Origin: Calendula officinalis
Lineage: Eukaryota > Streptophyta > Magnoliopsida > Asterales > Asteraceae
Assembly: GCA_963853835.1 (NCBI GenBank)
Contig: OY970835.1
Coordinates: forward strand, 37,956,047 to 38,020,046
Direction: 5' to 3'
Length of the DNA stretch: 64,000 bases
Both the position numbers and the translations under genes were made by a program. Numbering within the stretch: position 1 is the stretch's first letter; every line of letters starts with the position of its first letter. The notes under the pieces are model-generated. The model was not told the DNA's origin. It made no database searches and saw only the letters and a list, made by a program, of their open reading frames with translations. This document shows positions 10,011-21,972 of the stretch, piece by piece.

Positions 10011-10370
10011 TAAACAAAAACGGAATTTGTATTAAATTCCAACTGCAATCAAAATGGAAACATAATTTGGCATCTATTAATTCAACCTCTTTAGTTTTTA
10101 AAATATCCGGCTATTGCTAGTTTCATTGGATATTTAGCATAAAAGTTGTTTTAATTACGATAACAGTTCAGAGAAAACATTGTATACGTACAAACATGTA
10201 TTTAAACTTCTTCGAATGATTAAAATAGTCAAATCTCAAATATGATTACCGTCAAATCACTATTAGAATAATTAGAAACGTGCAAAATAATTGAACCTGA
10301 ACCTAACCGGAACTGAAACGTTCAGTCATAATTTTCTATTTATTTAAAGTCTTTATACTCTAACATAAGG
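10011..10370 (+). repeat. Diverged copy of the 10935-12705 dispersed repeat, split by the copia insertion
   Basis: Bases 5790-5824 plus 10011-10330 match 11360-11690 (the CATACACTT..ACGTT..AAAC segment, then AATGGAAACATAA, then TTCTTCGAATGAT). The copia element therefore inserted into an existing repeat in the promoter region of aspartic-protease copy 1. Confidence 0.6.
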
Positions 10371-10371
10371 G

Positions 10372-10450
10372 TGTGTTCGGTTTCGGGTCCGGACCGAATT
10401 ACCGGTTCCGGTTCGGGTAATTTTCGGGTTTATAACCGGATGGAACCAAA
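10372..10450 (+). mobile_element. Truncated hAT-type end with GGTTCCGG motifs
   Basis: TAAGGGTGTGTTCGG followed by repeated CCGG-containing motifs resembles the left end of the intact element at 29952. No right end or target duplication is visible. The stretch 10450-10930 beyond it holds no gene I can support. Confidence 0.45.
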
Positions 10451-10934
10451 ATTTTAAATTTTTATTATAATTAACCATTAATGGCGTAAATTTACTTTAA
10501 AAAATACTATCTTTTGATACCATATTGTTAGCATCTTGACAACAACCTTAAGTCATTGTGAAAGTAATTGACAGCAAGCATTCAACTACAAGCATTTACA
10601 GAAACTGAATTAGACAGCCTTCTCTATTTATTGTTTCTATTTACGGTTTCATGCAAGCATATATAAATTAACAATAAACTAGATGAGTACTCGCGCAATA
10701 CAGCGGCGGACCGGCGGTTCCCTATAACTATATTTTATGTTAACCAATTGGTGGATGATAGTGGCGGTAGTGATGGTGGTGCTAATTTAAACTTTTTAAA
10801 GTTTTAGAGATTTGTTAAGATAATCATAAGAACGTATTGTCTAGTATCTTAATTAGTTTGTTAGCGCATTGTGTTAATAACATAGATGTCACAGGTTTAA
10901 ATTCTGCATGGTGCATATTTTTTAAAGCATGAAT

Positions 10935-12705
10935 TGTCATGCAATAACAAGTGTGTTGCCTTAAAAGTACTAAGCCTTGCTAATTTGGGAAGATACCAAA
11001 TATATATAGTAAAGATAATTTGTACTTCATCCGAATCAAAATAAATGATATACTTTGGGTTTTACGATTTTTGAGCCAAAAGATTATAATGATGGTTAAA
11101 TTAAATTAATTGGATGGTTCGTAGGTAATGGGTTCCATAACTTTTGAATAAAGTAAGGTTAATGATGTTTAAAAGTAAAAGATAAGGGTATAATGGTTAT
11201 TTCACTTTATAAAGTAGGTAGTTAGTGGGTGTGGAGCCCACTACTTTTTACCAAATAAGGTAAAATTTTAAAGTGTATCATTTATTTTGAATCACACAAA
11301 TATAGAAAGTGTATCACTATTAAATAATTTTATTTTTACTCGCAGAACTTCTATTTTTACTCATTCGTACATAAGCATACACTTCAACGTTAAACAAAAG
11401 CGAAATTTTTATTAAATTGAAACTGCAAATAATGATACATTATCCTATATCAAAATGGAAACATAAGTTGACATTAATTTCAACCTCTTTAGATTTTCAA
11501 AAACCCGACCTTTGCAAGTTTCATTGGATAAAAGTTGTTTTCATAGTAATACCATAAAATTTTAGAGAAAACATTGTATAAATACAAGTGTACGCATCAT
11601 GTATTTAGACTTCTTCGAATGATAACTCAAATTTGAAATATAATTATCGTCAAATCATCTATTAAAACCTTTCGGGTTCGGGATGTGCAAAATAACCAAA
11701 AAACCAAACCTGGACTGGAAACGGCTGGACCCGGTTTTTGGTCCGGTTCTCGATTCCCATTTTTTTTTCTATTTCGTTTATTGGGTTTGGCAATTCGATT
11801 CCGTTTAGTTCGTTCTAGAACCAGAATGTATGTCTCATGAGCAAGCATGACTATTTTTTATATCAAAACTTAAAGTACTAAATATAAAATACAATACTAA
11901 AAATTATTTAAGTTATAGATTTTAAAAGAGAAATTATATTCGTTCCTACATTTTAGTCCTAGCATAGTCCTACTCACTTATAAATTTGACATGTGTAATC
12001 CATTAATTCTCTTTGATCATATCATCTCTTGATTTCCATAATTTTCTTAATCTAGTGGTTAGAATTATAAGTAAGACTATATAGTAGGAATCAATATATA
12101 CCACTTCTTATTTTAAAACTCCATTAAAATGTTGTACAAAGTTCATCGTATACTAAAACGTACGGAATGTTATTTTTGCCGAAGATTAATTTTTGCATGT
12201 TCTCTCGTTATTTCCAAAAAAGTAAATCAAAGCAAAGACTCGATGCATATTTAGTAAGACTGGTGCTAACTACACTGTTAGTTGGCTGTCGGCTAGCCTT
12301 TGGTTGGGGGAGCCGTTGGCATACCCCTTTAGTTGAGGATTCAATTGTTTTGCTTCGATTTACCAAACTGTAAAGACTAAAGAGACGAGGGGTTAAGGTA
12401 ATTTTATGGGTATTGGTATATTATGTATGTGGATATTATATCTAAAAAATTATTAAATGAAAGCGTATTGTTGACATGAATCTGAATTGTTAGCTGACGT
12501 GTCTTTGATTTGACAAATTAAAACTGAAGCGTCAGTTAGCATTACGGTTTAGAGCGGTCTAATTATTCTTTTCTTATAACTTAAAAGAAAATAAATTCAT
12601 TCTCAAGATTTTCACATTTTGGAGCAATCCATATTTTTAAGCGATCTACATTTTTAGAGCAATCTACATTTACATTCGGTTTTATTTTCTGTTTCAACAC
12701 CTCAG
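10935..12705 (+). repeat. Dispersed repeat, arm A (inverted copy at 62258-63500)
   Basis: About 1.47 kb of this segment, after removing the MITE at 11025-11317, aligns by eye with the reverse complement of 62258-63500. Shared blocks include the segment around ACCAAATATATATAGTAAAG, the GGTCCGGTT block and TTTTGCCGAAGATTAATTTT. It ends near TTTCAACACCTCA. There is no coding potential. It is probably a non-autonomous transposon or a decayed larger element of unknown class. Confidence 0.65.
11025..11317. mobile_element. Stowaway-like MITE (Tc1/mariner), copy 1
   Basis: The element starts CTTCATCCGAATCAAAATAA and shares its interior with five further copies in the window. TA flanks it at 11023-11024 and 11318-11319. 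The inverted repeat copy near 63400-63425 shows the same flanks joined by a single TA, a clean empty site. Its right end is shortened. Confidence 0.85.
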
Positions 12706-13376
12706 TTAGCATTACGGTATTATTTTCTAGAACCGGAATGTGAACAATCATATTTCTAATGACTAATGATAATAAGTAATTTGCAAGCAAACTTTAATAA
12801 ATGTTCATGAACGAATAAACATACACAAACAAACTTTAACGAACGTTAAATGAATGAACAAGTCCTGTGTTCGTCTTCATTCATTTAACAAAAGTATAAT
12901 GTGTTGCCCTTCCTTCATTATGTTGAGGGTTCAACTTCTATTTAAGATTAAATTAGTATTTGTGGTTTTAACACTTATATAAAATTGATATTGTTATTAC
13001 GTTTATAGGATTTTTTTTTCTTAATCTTACACCTTAATGTCTATATATAGATTTTGGTAAACAATTAAATTTCAATCATTACACAATAAAATCATTTAAA
13101 ATTTGTTAGTACATAACAATCATAAAACTAACAATATATATTTTCATACTGTATAAAATTATTTACCATTATGGTTTATAACCAAGTATAGTAAAATAAT
13201 AATCGATAATAAATATGTGAAAATGAACCTTGATTTTTTAACCATTTATCAATTTATTGAATATGGTCATTAAAAGTACTTAATGTATTGTTATCATCGA
13301 GGATTGTAAATGTAATCCATCATAAATGTGTTTATGAAACCATTTATCGATTTACCAAATAAAAATCACAATTAAG

Positions 13377-13386
13377 TATATAAATA
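13377..13386 (+). promoter_or_regulatory. TATA box of the cysteine-rich peptide gene
   Basis: TATATAAATA lies 75 bp before the start codon. The paralogue keeps TATAAATA at 14661-14668. Confidence 0.55.
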
Positions 13387-13460
13387 TCAATGTCTTTCAT
13401 ACGATCTCCATAGCTCTTTCGAGTAACAAACCTATAAGATCTCAAAGAACACTATCCATA

Positions 13461-13824
13461 ATGCCCAAGTTTATGAGAACACAAGTCCTTATCTTATGCT
13501 TAACGTTTTTCGCATTGTTCTTCGGTCTTGAATGTAAGTTTTAATCTTTTCAACATCCATTTTATTATACAATTGCCTCATATATATCTTGTTTACATGA
13601 ATGTAGGCGCGAGAATTGCAAGTGAAAAAGGATATGAAGATAGTGTTTCGGTACTAGGAAATGAAAAGTTAGGATGGCTTGTTTGCTTCCAATATGATAG
13701 GTCATATGATCCATTTTGTTGTTGTCCTGATCAACTGAACTGCTTTCCTAGTCAGGAAAGTTGTAGTCAATGGTGCGCACGTTACAGTTATGAGTGTGGA
13801 ACATTCAAAACAACCATGACATAA
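13461..13824 (+). CDS. Secreted cysteine-rich peptide, ESF1/defensin-like
   Basis: The gene has two exons, 13461-13533 and 13607-13824, with a 73-bp GT/AG intron. It encodes 96 residues. Residues 1-24 form a signal peptide and the intron sits right at its end, as is common for plant small cysteine-rich proteins. The mature part has nine Cys: one at its first residue, then VCF, a CCC triplet, NCF, SCS, WCA and ECG. The spacing (C-x10-CCC-x5-C-x6-C-x3-C) recalls the EMBRYO SURROUNDING FACTOR 1-like group rather than classical defensins. The target is unknown. Apoplastic signalling or defence are the usual roles of such peptides, but this is inference. An odd number of Cys leaves one unpaired or suggests a dimer. 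Confidence 0.75.
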
Positions 13825-14263
13825 ACATGGTATCATCAAATTATAGAAATATGTAATTTATTTAATTATATAGTGATTTGAAAACAAGTTGGCATTAATC
13901 AACTTGTACAACTTCATTTTAATAAAATATTTATTTATTATTGCCATATCTGTTCGATCTTTGTTTATTTTCTTAATTGTATTTCAGTTTTCAATCATTC
14001 TTTCCAAAAGTTCAGAATACAAAACCAATATTACTAACCAAAAGTTTGAGTCCGATTGAGAGTTGAAACACTTAATAAATTTACGTGATTGCCTTTTCAC
14101 GTAAAAAAACACAATTTGTATATTATTTGTCACGATAAATATACTCTTGAGGGAAGATTCAATAATGAATATGGTCAAAAGGAAAAAAAAAAAAAACAGA
14201 GTATGCAGACGTGCAGTGCAGATTCTCCCTCCAAACTACACTTTCAAAGGCCAAGTTTACTAT

Positions 14264-15360
14264 AAAAATTGATATTGCCATTACATTTATAAGAATTTAT
14301 TTTTCTCAATCTTACACCTTAATGTCTATATCATTTGGTAAACAATTAAATTTCAATCATTACATTATAAAAACATTTAAAATTTGTTAGCGTGTATATA
14401 TAACAATCATATAGTTAACAATATACATTTTTATCATATACAAAAGATACCTTCAATATAGTTATTACCATAGTATAGTAAAATTATAATCAATAAGAAA
14501 TATGGAAAATGATCCTGTTTTTTTTACCATTAATCAGTTTATTAAGTATGGTCATAAAAAGTACTTATTGTATAATTATTATTGATGATTGTAACGTAAT
14601 CCATCTTAATTGTGTTAAATCAATTTATCAATTTACCAAATACAAAACCATAATTAAGCATATAAATATCAATGTCTTTCATACGATTTTCATCTCTCTT
14701 TCGAACAACAAACCTAAAAGATCTCAAATAACATTATCCACAATGCCCAAATTGATGAGAACACAAGCCATTATCTTATGCTTAACGTTTTTCACATTGT
14801 TTGTTGGTCTTGAATGTAAGTTCTTATCTTTTCAACATCCATTAAATTATACAATTACCTCATATATATATATATATTGTTAACATGAATGTAGGCGCGA
14901 GAAATGGAAGCGAAAAGGGATATGAAGATAGTTTTTCGGTACTAGAAAATGAAAAGTTAGGAAAGATTATGTGTTTCCCATATGATAGGTCACTTGATCC
15001 GTATTGTTGTTGTCCTGATCAACTGAATTAATGGCCTAGTCGCCAAATATGTCATCTATGGTGCTTAAGATACAGTAATGAGTGTGCAACATTCAAAACA
15101 ACCATGACATAAACATGTTATTATCAAATTATATAAATATATAATTTATTTAATTATCTATTGATTTGAAAACAAGTTGGCTTTAATCAACTTGTACAAC
15201 TTCATTTTAATAAAATATTTATTTATTATTTACCTATATGTTCGATCCTTGTTTATTTTCTTGTATTTCTCTTTTCAATCCTTCTTTTCAAAAGTTCAAA
15301 ATAGAAAAACCAATACTACTAACTAAAAGTTTGAGTCCGATTCAGAGTTGAAACAGTTAA
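14264..15360 (+). repeat. Tandem duplication, unit 2 (cysteine-rich peptide locus)
   Basis: Second copy of the 12980-14072 unit, separated from it by about 190 bp that includes an A-rich tract at 14182-14196. Confidence 0.85.
14743..15112 (+). pseudogene. Cysteine-rich peptide copy 2, truncated by a stop codon
   Basis: Exons 14743-14815 and 14895-15112 match the upstream paralogue, including splice sites and signal peptide. TAA at 15029-15031 replaces the Cys codon after CCCPDQLN and removes the last four conserved Cys. Beyond it the frame stays open to the ancestral stop at 15110-15112, so the stop is a recent lesion. A product of about 69 residues lacking half its disulphides is still possible, but a pseudogene is more likely. 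Confidence 0.85.
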
Positions 15361-16030
15361 AAACCTAGTACCATAATGATACGACTGTAAATTATTTAAT
15401 TAATTTCGGTTATATTTAAAAACCTCATAGATGATTTATTAAAAAATAGTTTACATCATGAAAATAACTCATTTGACAAAATAAAAAAATTAATTATTGG
15501 AGAAAAGACATAATCAAAAGATAGAGACTACCAAAATTCATACCCATTTGCATGACGATAAATATATTGATCATGCTCTGGCTTCATAAAATCTTAAAAA
15601 ATAAAAAATGTTGGTTTGTTAAGGCTGCAAGATCAACCATGAAAGTCAACATTTGACCAACACAATCAGATATCAAGTTGTATTATTTAATTTACAAGAA
15701 TAATATGCCTGCGGTTAACAACAATGTGCACTAAAACCTTGTATTGACAATCATTTTATTGTATGGATTATTTATATTATAAAGGAACGGGTCAAATGGG
15801 TCTGTAATTTTGAGAACTTGTGAGAAAAATTTTAAAAAAATGTATCTACATACTGGCCTCTAATAGTAAGTAAAGATAACAGAATTATAAGAAAATGAAT
15901 GAGTTTCAACAAAAATCTTCAATATGGTAAAACAATCCTCTAGAATCAGTTAATGAGCCCTTCATAATGAATTATTATAAAGAATTAGTGGTTTTCTTAA
16001 TCAAACCTGTAATACACTAAACTGGAACAT
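15361..16030. other. Intergenic, no supported feature
   Basis: AT-rich sequence with no frame, repeat or RNA gene that I can support. Confidence 0.5.
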
Positions 16031-16039
16031 CATTTTCTT

Positions 16040-17200
16040 GCAGGATAGATGGATTGAGCATAGTGACCAAGGTCAAACTTGCCCTTTGACTTCTTGGTCA
16101 AATAGGAATTCTTGGTCAAACTACAATTTCGTATCTGAAAACAAAATAACAACTTTCCCAATCATCCAGTATAAAATTTAAGCAAATTAAACTATTCTTA
16201 CAGTTACTTAACATGATTTTAAGAACTTTTATCTGTTTCCATCTTAAAGATCAATAAGCAGTAAACTTGTAACATTTTTTTTTTTATTTTTTTATTTTTT
16301 TTTAGTAAACTTGTAACATTAGAAACATTTATATAACAATTAACAAAAGCTCAACAGAAAGCATCCATCCATGAACACATAAACTTCAAAAAAAGTTCCT
16401 AAACATGTATGAATAAATTAACTTCCATTAATGATTGGCCTCATTATGTTGTTTTTTTATTGATTATAAGAAAACAATATGAATAATGCCACTAACCTTC
16501 TTAGGTTTCTCCTCATCCTTATTACTTCCAACATCACCATAACATGAAAACTCATTTCCTAGAAAATTATTAAATAAATTAATTCATTAACTTAGCAAAA
16601 ACAACATTCTTGTAGAAAAGAAACTACATCTTGTGAGATGGACAAAAAAATTTCTCAAGTAAAGTTAACAATGAGATATCCAATTCGAAAACACAAATAC
16701 AAATTTAATGGGGACAACAAAAAAAAGGCAGTAAATTGAAAGAAAAAAGAAAAGAGGGCACTTTTTAATTATTGGCTCAGAATATAAATATTGATTCAAA
16801 ATTCATAAGCATTTTCTATCATCAACATTTGCAGTATAGAGCCTTTTTAATAAATTTGAAATATTTTGTTAACGTCAACCACCAAAATAAAATACAATAA
16901 CATTTTTTCTGCATATGCAATCTCTCTGGGTAATTTCATCAAACACCTAATATGCAACTCAATACAATTTAGCTATCGGAACAGCAATTCAATAAACCCG
17001 TACCTATCGATTCTTCAGAATCCTAGGAAACTTATAATCAACAGATTTCAAATTAATCAATTCGCACTAAAAACAATACCTAAATCGGAGGAACCCGTAA
17101 CGATGATGGATTTATGGTACACTTTAATAGAGTGATAGATGATGACGATTGTCGATTGATAATGTTGACGACGAGGAACAAAAAGTTGGAAGTTTGATTT
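16040..17200 (-). other. Possible decayed or non-coding transcript with exon-like blocks
   Basis: Two exon-like blocks read on the minus strand with plausible borders. One at 16497-16560 is charged (ending DEEKPKK) with an AG before and GTTAG after. One at 16040-16135 is preceded by TTTCAG and is rich in Lys. A 5' block near 17100-17200 looks like a leader. No family is recognisable and no continuous frame joins them. Confidence 0.25.
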
Positions 17201-17433
17201 GTTGTTTATATCTCATAAATCAACCCTGACAAATTGAACGCAAATATATTAGCTATATGAACCGATTTGCTTATAAACCGTATAGAAATGAAAGTCTTAC
17301 ATTATGCTTATAAATAGACCAGGCATAATGTTTTTCTTTCAGTTTTTTCTAAAGAAATAGTTACTAATATATAGACATTACGACTAGTTCAATTTCCATA
17401 CAAGATTTATAGACTTTAATCTTGTTAAAATAG

Positions 17434-17586
17434 ACCGTGCGACTGGTCGACTCCATAGAGCGAGCAGCACTAAGTGTTGAGTAGCACTGAGTGTTGAGAA
17501 ATACTACGTTGTGCTAACAGTACTAATTACAAGTAGTAGTAACGAGCAGTACTAACGAGCAGTATGAAGTCGACCAGTCACACGGT
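17434..17586. repeat. Short inverted-repeat element with GAGCAGTACTAA motifs
   Basis: ACCGTGCGACTGGTCGACT at 17434-17452 is the reverse complement of 17568-17586 with one mismatch. A third arm, GTCGCACGGTA at 17653-17663, matches the left end again. The interior repeats GCAGTACTAA and TGAGTGTTGAG. It may be a small foldback element. Confidence 0.6.
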
Positions 17587-17977
17587 AACAAGTTTGAGCA
17601 GTACTAACTTGGATATGTGGTGGCGTTTGAGTGCAGTAGCACGAGGATCTTAGTCGCACGGTATATTTTAGGAAGAATTGAGAATACCAAACTTTTTAAG
17701 AGATTTTATGTTTCATTTTATCTATATTAAAAAATCACCTTTTCTTAAATGTCGTCAGAAAAATAGATAGACCAGTCATAATAAAAGTCTTTTACTACAT
17801 GAATGCAAATATAAATCAACAAATTTGCTTATATATTAGCTACATGAACCAATTTTGAATTGGGCATGACTCATTTTGACTTAAACAAAAAATTATTAGT
17901 TTTTTGACCCGTTTTGCCCTGTAACATATATAACAAAGCAAAATTTTATAATTAGAGATTAAAGATGCCCTTATGAG

Positions 17978-18500
17978 TAGGGATGCAAATTTAACCCGCG
18001 GGTACCCGATTCTTACGGGGCGGGTATTACCCATCTAAACGGGTAACGGGTCAGGGATGTGTTTAAATTTCATACCCGAGAGCGGGTACGGGTTTTATAA
18101 TACCCGCACCGTTTATACCCGACCCAAATATATATATTAATGTGTAAATTTTTTTAATACAGGTTTAGTCCACTAGTCACTACTCAAACTTAGCCCAACT
18201 CTTAATCTCTCATTAGCCCAATTTAAATGGTTAAAATCCGGCTCGTCTCCCGTTAGACCATTACGTATTGAACGAAATAAGCCTGAACGAACTAAGGGTA
18301 TTAAATGTTTTAGCTATTTTGTTTAATTTTTTTATTGAACGGGTACCTGTCGGGTTACTCGTACCCGGCGGGGATTTTTCTACCCGAACCCGACGGGTAT
18401 TTGACCGGGTACGAGGCGGGTACGGGTATGGGAATAACGGGTCGGGTACGGGTACGGGTTTTGCAGTACCCACTACTACCCTTACCCGTTTGCATCTCTA
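17978..18500. mobile_element. Non-autonomous hAT (Ac/Ds-like) element A
   Basis: The 523-bp element starts TAGGGATGCAAA and ends TTTGCATCTCTA (11 of 12 inverted matches). The 8-bp target duplication CTTATGAG is perfect (17970-17977 and 18501-18508). Subterminal arrays of ACCCG/CGGGTA fill both ends. Ac/Ds elements begin TAGGGATG and bind transposase at repeated subterminal motifs, so the class is well supported. No transposase is encoded. Confidence 0.93.
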
Positions 18501-18639
18501 CTTATGAGATCCCGAAATCTTCCAGTATAAGCTTGTTCTGATTCACCATCATTATCACAAAATAATCAACATTTGTACAAAATAATATGAAATGAATAAA
18601 AACTTACATTATGCTTTTAGAATATAACCACGGCCTCTT

Positions 18640-18720
18640 TTTCTACTCCAATTTATTCACAACGAGATTTGAGCTCATGACATATAGGTCATGGGTAACA
18701 CCTTACACCAATACCAATAA
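18640..18720 (-). mobile_element. Possible tRNA-derived SINE fragment
   Basis: On the minus strand a box A-like GGTGTAAGGTG is followed about 35 bp later by a box B-like GAGCTCAAATCTC. No tail or target duplication is clear. Confidence 0.3.
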
Positions 18721-19590
18721 ATTACAAACCTTAAGCTAAATAAGATTAATGTTTCAATGGTTAAGTAAGCACTTTTAAGTTTCCAAATCTAGTTATTACT
18801 TCTTTTTTATTGATACTACATACTTTATTCTTGTAGTAATTTTCTAAACTAAAAATATCAAAGTGGGTGATTAAATTGATTTTGTAAAGTTTGTTGTTAA
18901 GTTGAAGTATTTTTGCATTTTTGTAGTGGGCCGTTTATTTACCCCAAGATTGCAAATTATTATTAAGATGTTTATAAATCAAAGGGCTCAAATTTTGTAA
19001 AAGACACAGTTATGTCATCATTTATTTTCAATGAAGATGGGAAGGTATCTTAGTCTATTTTATTTTTATATCAATCAATTGTGCCAAGTAGAGATGAATA
19101 TGTTGATTATGAGGCGTTTTGACCATCGAAATTGAAGGTGGCAAAATTGGGGTTGTTGGGTAACAGGTCAAATCGATTGGGATGTTAAACGTTTTTTTAA
19201 ATAACTAGCATGTGTCTAAGTATGGATGAACATAATGGTATTAACTATTTTTTGAATGAACATAATGATTTTGAAGCTATAGTCGATGGAGCAAATAGTG
19301 ACTCTATTTAGAAAATTTTAGGTTGTACATCTCCAAGTATTTTCTTTTTCCTTCTGATTATATATAATGTTTCATGATATTCGAAGGACTAAATATCATG
19401 ACCCGTTTATTTATGTTATTTGAAATTGGTATAGAGGAGCTTGAAATTGTTGTTAATACTCCTGTTATAATATGACTTAAATGAAACTAAAAAGTGTAGG
19501 TTGGAATTGAGGAACAACTTCAACATATCTCTTATTACGAGATTGTATAATTTCTTTATCTAAAATTAGTTTCACACTTATTCAAATTAT
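18721..19590. other. Intergenic, no supported feature
   Basis: AT-rich sequence without a recognisable gene or repeat end. Confidence 0.5.
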
Positions 19591-19771
19591 GAACGTACAA
19601 AATGTCGATTATGTCTATAATATATGTTTTAATTGTGTGATTTAGTAACCCATAGGGTAATGGTTAAGGATTAATTATATTATCTATGTACAAATATCCA
19701 AGTATAACTACCCTTAGGATAATGATTAAGGGTTAATTATATTATAGACAGAATCAACATTTTGTACGTTC
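19591..19771. mobile_element. MITE with 31-bp terminal inverted repeats
   Basis: The first 31 bp, starting GAACGTACAAAATGT, match the reverse complement of the last 31 bp with two mismatches. The interior contains two copies of a GGATTAATTATATTAT-type block. Class is uncertain because no convincing target duplication is seen. The stretch to 20880 has further AGCCCATAGGG-type palindromic pieces but no gene. Confidence 0.65.
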
Positions 19772-20599
19772 ATTTTGTTAATGACAGCCCTTAGGCATGT
19801 CTCTAACATGCATAAAATGATTGTACATTCATTAATAGAGTATTGTATCTAAAATTCTGGGACGATTTTTACATTGATTTTGTCTTGTTAATGATAGCCC
19901 ATAGGGTTGTCATTATCATTTTCCTTTTTATAATTATTGTACAATATTTTTAAGCACTATATTTTTTTCTTCTTAAATAATATCTTAAAAACTATCATTA
20001 GCATTTTATTTTAATTATTTAAGGTTCTGTCTTCGAATGCGTGAAGAACGATAGAATAGGCGAAGATATATGCTTAGTGAAAAACTTGTAAAATTTAACT
20101 ACTATATTCACATTTGTAGACATGTGGAAGAAAGAATGAAGCTTTCATGGGCCAAGGGAAGCATTAGTCCATCACGTTACACTTACACTTAAGTAATACT
20201 ACTAAGATGATCTCATTATAGTGCTTTTAAACACGATAATAACTTATACATGTGAAATGATCAAAATATGGGTTTTTAATGCTTTGTAATCGTACTATAT
20301 AAGTTTTGGAATTACACTTGATACTATTTAATGCATCTTACATAAACACACGGAAATACTTATTCATGTGAACTGACACATGGTACCATCTAATGTATCT
20401 TTCTTTTCTTTTCTTTTTTTGAACGGTAACAGGGGAATCAAAGACGGGAGCTTGGGCTATGCCATCACCCCTCAAGGCACCCAAAATTATACATATTTAA
20501 GACTCAAATTATAACAAGTAATAACAGGAACAATACATATTTAAGACTCAAAATATGACTCGAAGTTTATGTGAACCAACCAATCCAGTGATTTCGTCA

Positions 20600-20880
20600 C
20601 GCAACGTGATGTTTGAAGAGCCTAAAACAATAATCGGTCGATTTTGGTTATGTTATATCTCTAACGGGTCAAACAGGTCAATCATAAAAATAACTTAAAA
20701 TGAAAATCGGTCAAATGGGTCGAACAAGCCAAAAGCCGCACAAAATAAAGATTGTTATTAATCTGAATATTTATAAAAAAATTCAAGAAATGGACAATAG
20801 AGTTTGCCCGCCCATTTAACCCGTACAAAAAAAGACCTGTTTTGACCCGCCCATTCTTTAGTATAATGAAAACTTTAGAC
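20600..20880. repeat. GGGTCAAA-rich repeat, probably a hAT-type relic
   Basis: Repeated GGTCAAA and GACCCG motifs resemble the subterminal arrays of the hAT elements nearby. It occupies the intron after the last recognisable exon of aspartic-protease copy 2. Ends are not definable. Confidence 0.35.
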
Positions 20881-21172
20881 TTACAGTTGTAATTGGTCCA
20901 TCCAATTGTCTGGTTTTCAAGATCATACAATACCAGCTTACCCGAGAGTATCAAATCTGCAAAATTGAAAATAGAAGACAAAAGGAAGAAAGAAGTTAAC
21001 CAGATGTAATATTACTAATTTGATAGTTAAGTGGTTACCTCCTAATATAATTGTGTCCTTTAAACTTGGGTCATCAATTTCATTTTTCTACCAGAAAAAA
21101 TCTTCCTGCAAGATTTTGATGCATTACAAAAAACCCTTATTAAATATAATATTTTTAGTATGATATTATCAC

Positions 21173-21972
21173 TAGGGATGTCAAAAGGGTCAACCCGACC
21201 CGACCCTAACCCAAACCCGATTATACTAGTCGGGTCGGGTGTACTCGGGTCTTATATTGATCGGGTTATTTTAACCCGACCTGACAAACCCGACGTTAGC
21301 ATCGGGTCGGGTACTGGGTTTGGATTGCTTACCATTGTCGGGTTTCGGGTTGACCCGATTATACCCGATTGCAATTTAAATAGTTTTTTCTTTCAAATTT
21401 TTAAAGGTTTGTGTGCATCAATATTCTGCTTTTGTTTTAGGACCATTGAGAGAATGAAGTATACTTATTTTATGGGATAGAACAAAATAAAGTACTTATA
21501 TACTTTTAATTTTAATATTTTTATTCAAATGTACTTGGTTTATGAAATGTTGTACTACTTGTTTTGAACAAAATAAAAGTACTACTTGTTATGAACAAAA
21601 TAAAAGTATTATGAGTTGTTTGATTGAAAAAAAAAACTCGTCTGACTCTTCTCTACTTTTTTTAATTTCATACTAAAGTTGCTTATGTTTTAACTAGTTT
21701 TATGACTAAGCAAGAGAGTTTATGCATTCATCATTTGACCTGAACCATTTATTTATTTATTTATTTTTTAGGTTGAATTATGCAACCCGACAAACCCGAT
21801 CGAGTCAACCCGACAAACCTGAAACCCGACCAACTCGAACCCGACCAACCCCGAACCCAACCAACCCGATTCCTTATAAGGTCAGGTTTCGGGTTATATT
21901 TTTTGTCCAAACCCGACGGACCCGACCCGATAAGTGCCAAAATCTGACCCCACAACCTGATTGACACCCCTA
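21173..21972. mobile_element. Non-autonomous hAT (Ac/Ds-like) element B
   Basis: The 800-bp element starts TAGGGATGTCAA and ends TTGACACCCCTA. The 8-bp duplication ATTATCAC is perfect (21165-21172 and 21973-21980). Dense ACCCGAC/GTCGGGT arrays fill both ends. It lies in intron 7 of aspartic-protease copy 2, and the same intron of copy 1 (around 2735) lacks it. No transposase frame. Confidence 0.93.

Larger units (their letters stand above)
12980..14072 (+). repeat. Tandem duplication, unit 1 (cysteine-rich peptide locus)
   Basis: Unit 1 corresponds base for base, with scattered changes, to 14264-15360. It starts at the AAATTGATATTG block and ends at the GAGTCCGATTGAGAGTTG block, so promoter, both exons, intron and 3' flank were duplicated together. 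Confidence 0.85.

Noticed and set aside
13528..13824. Single-exon 98-codon gene starting in the intron
   Set aside because: The true structure is two exons from 13461. The intron has good GT/AG sites, is conserved in the paralogue, and only splicing gives a signal peptide.
14509..14883. 124-codon open frame upstream of peptide copy 2
   Set aside because: It reads through promoter, leader, exon 1 in a longer N-terminal context and then into the intron; the paralogous unit does not keep it.
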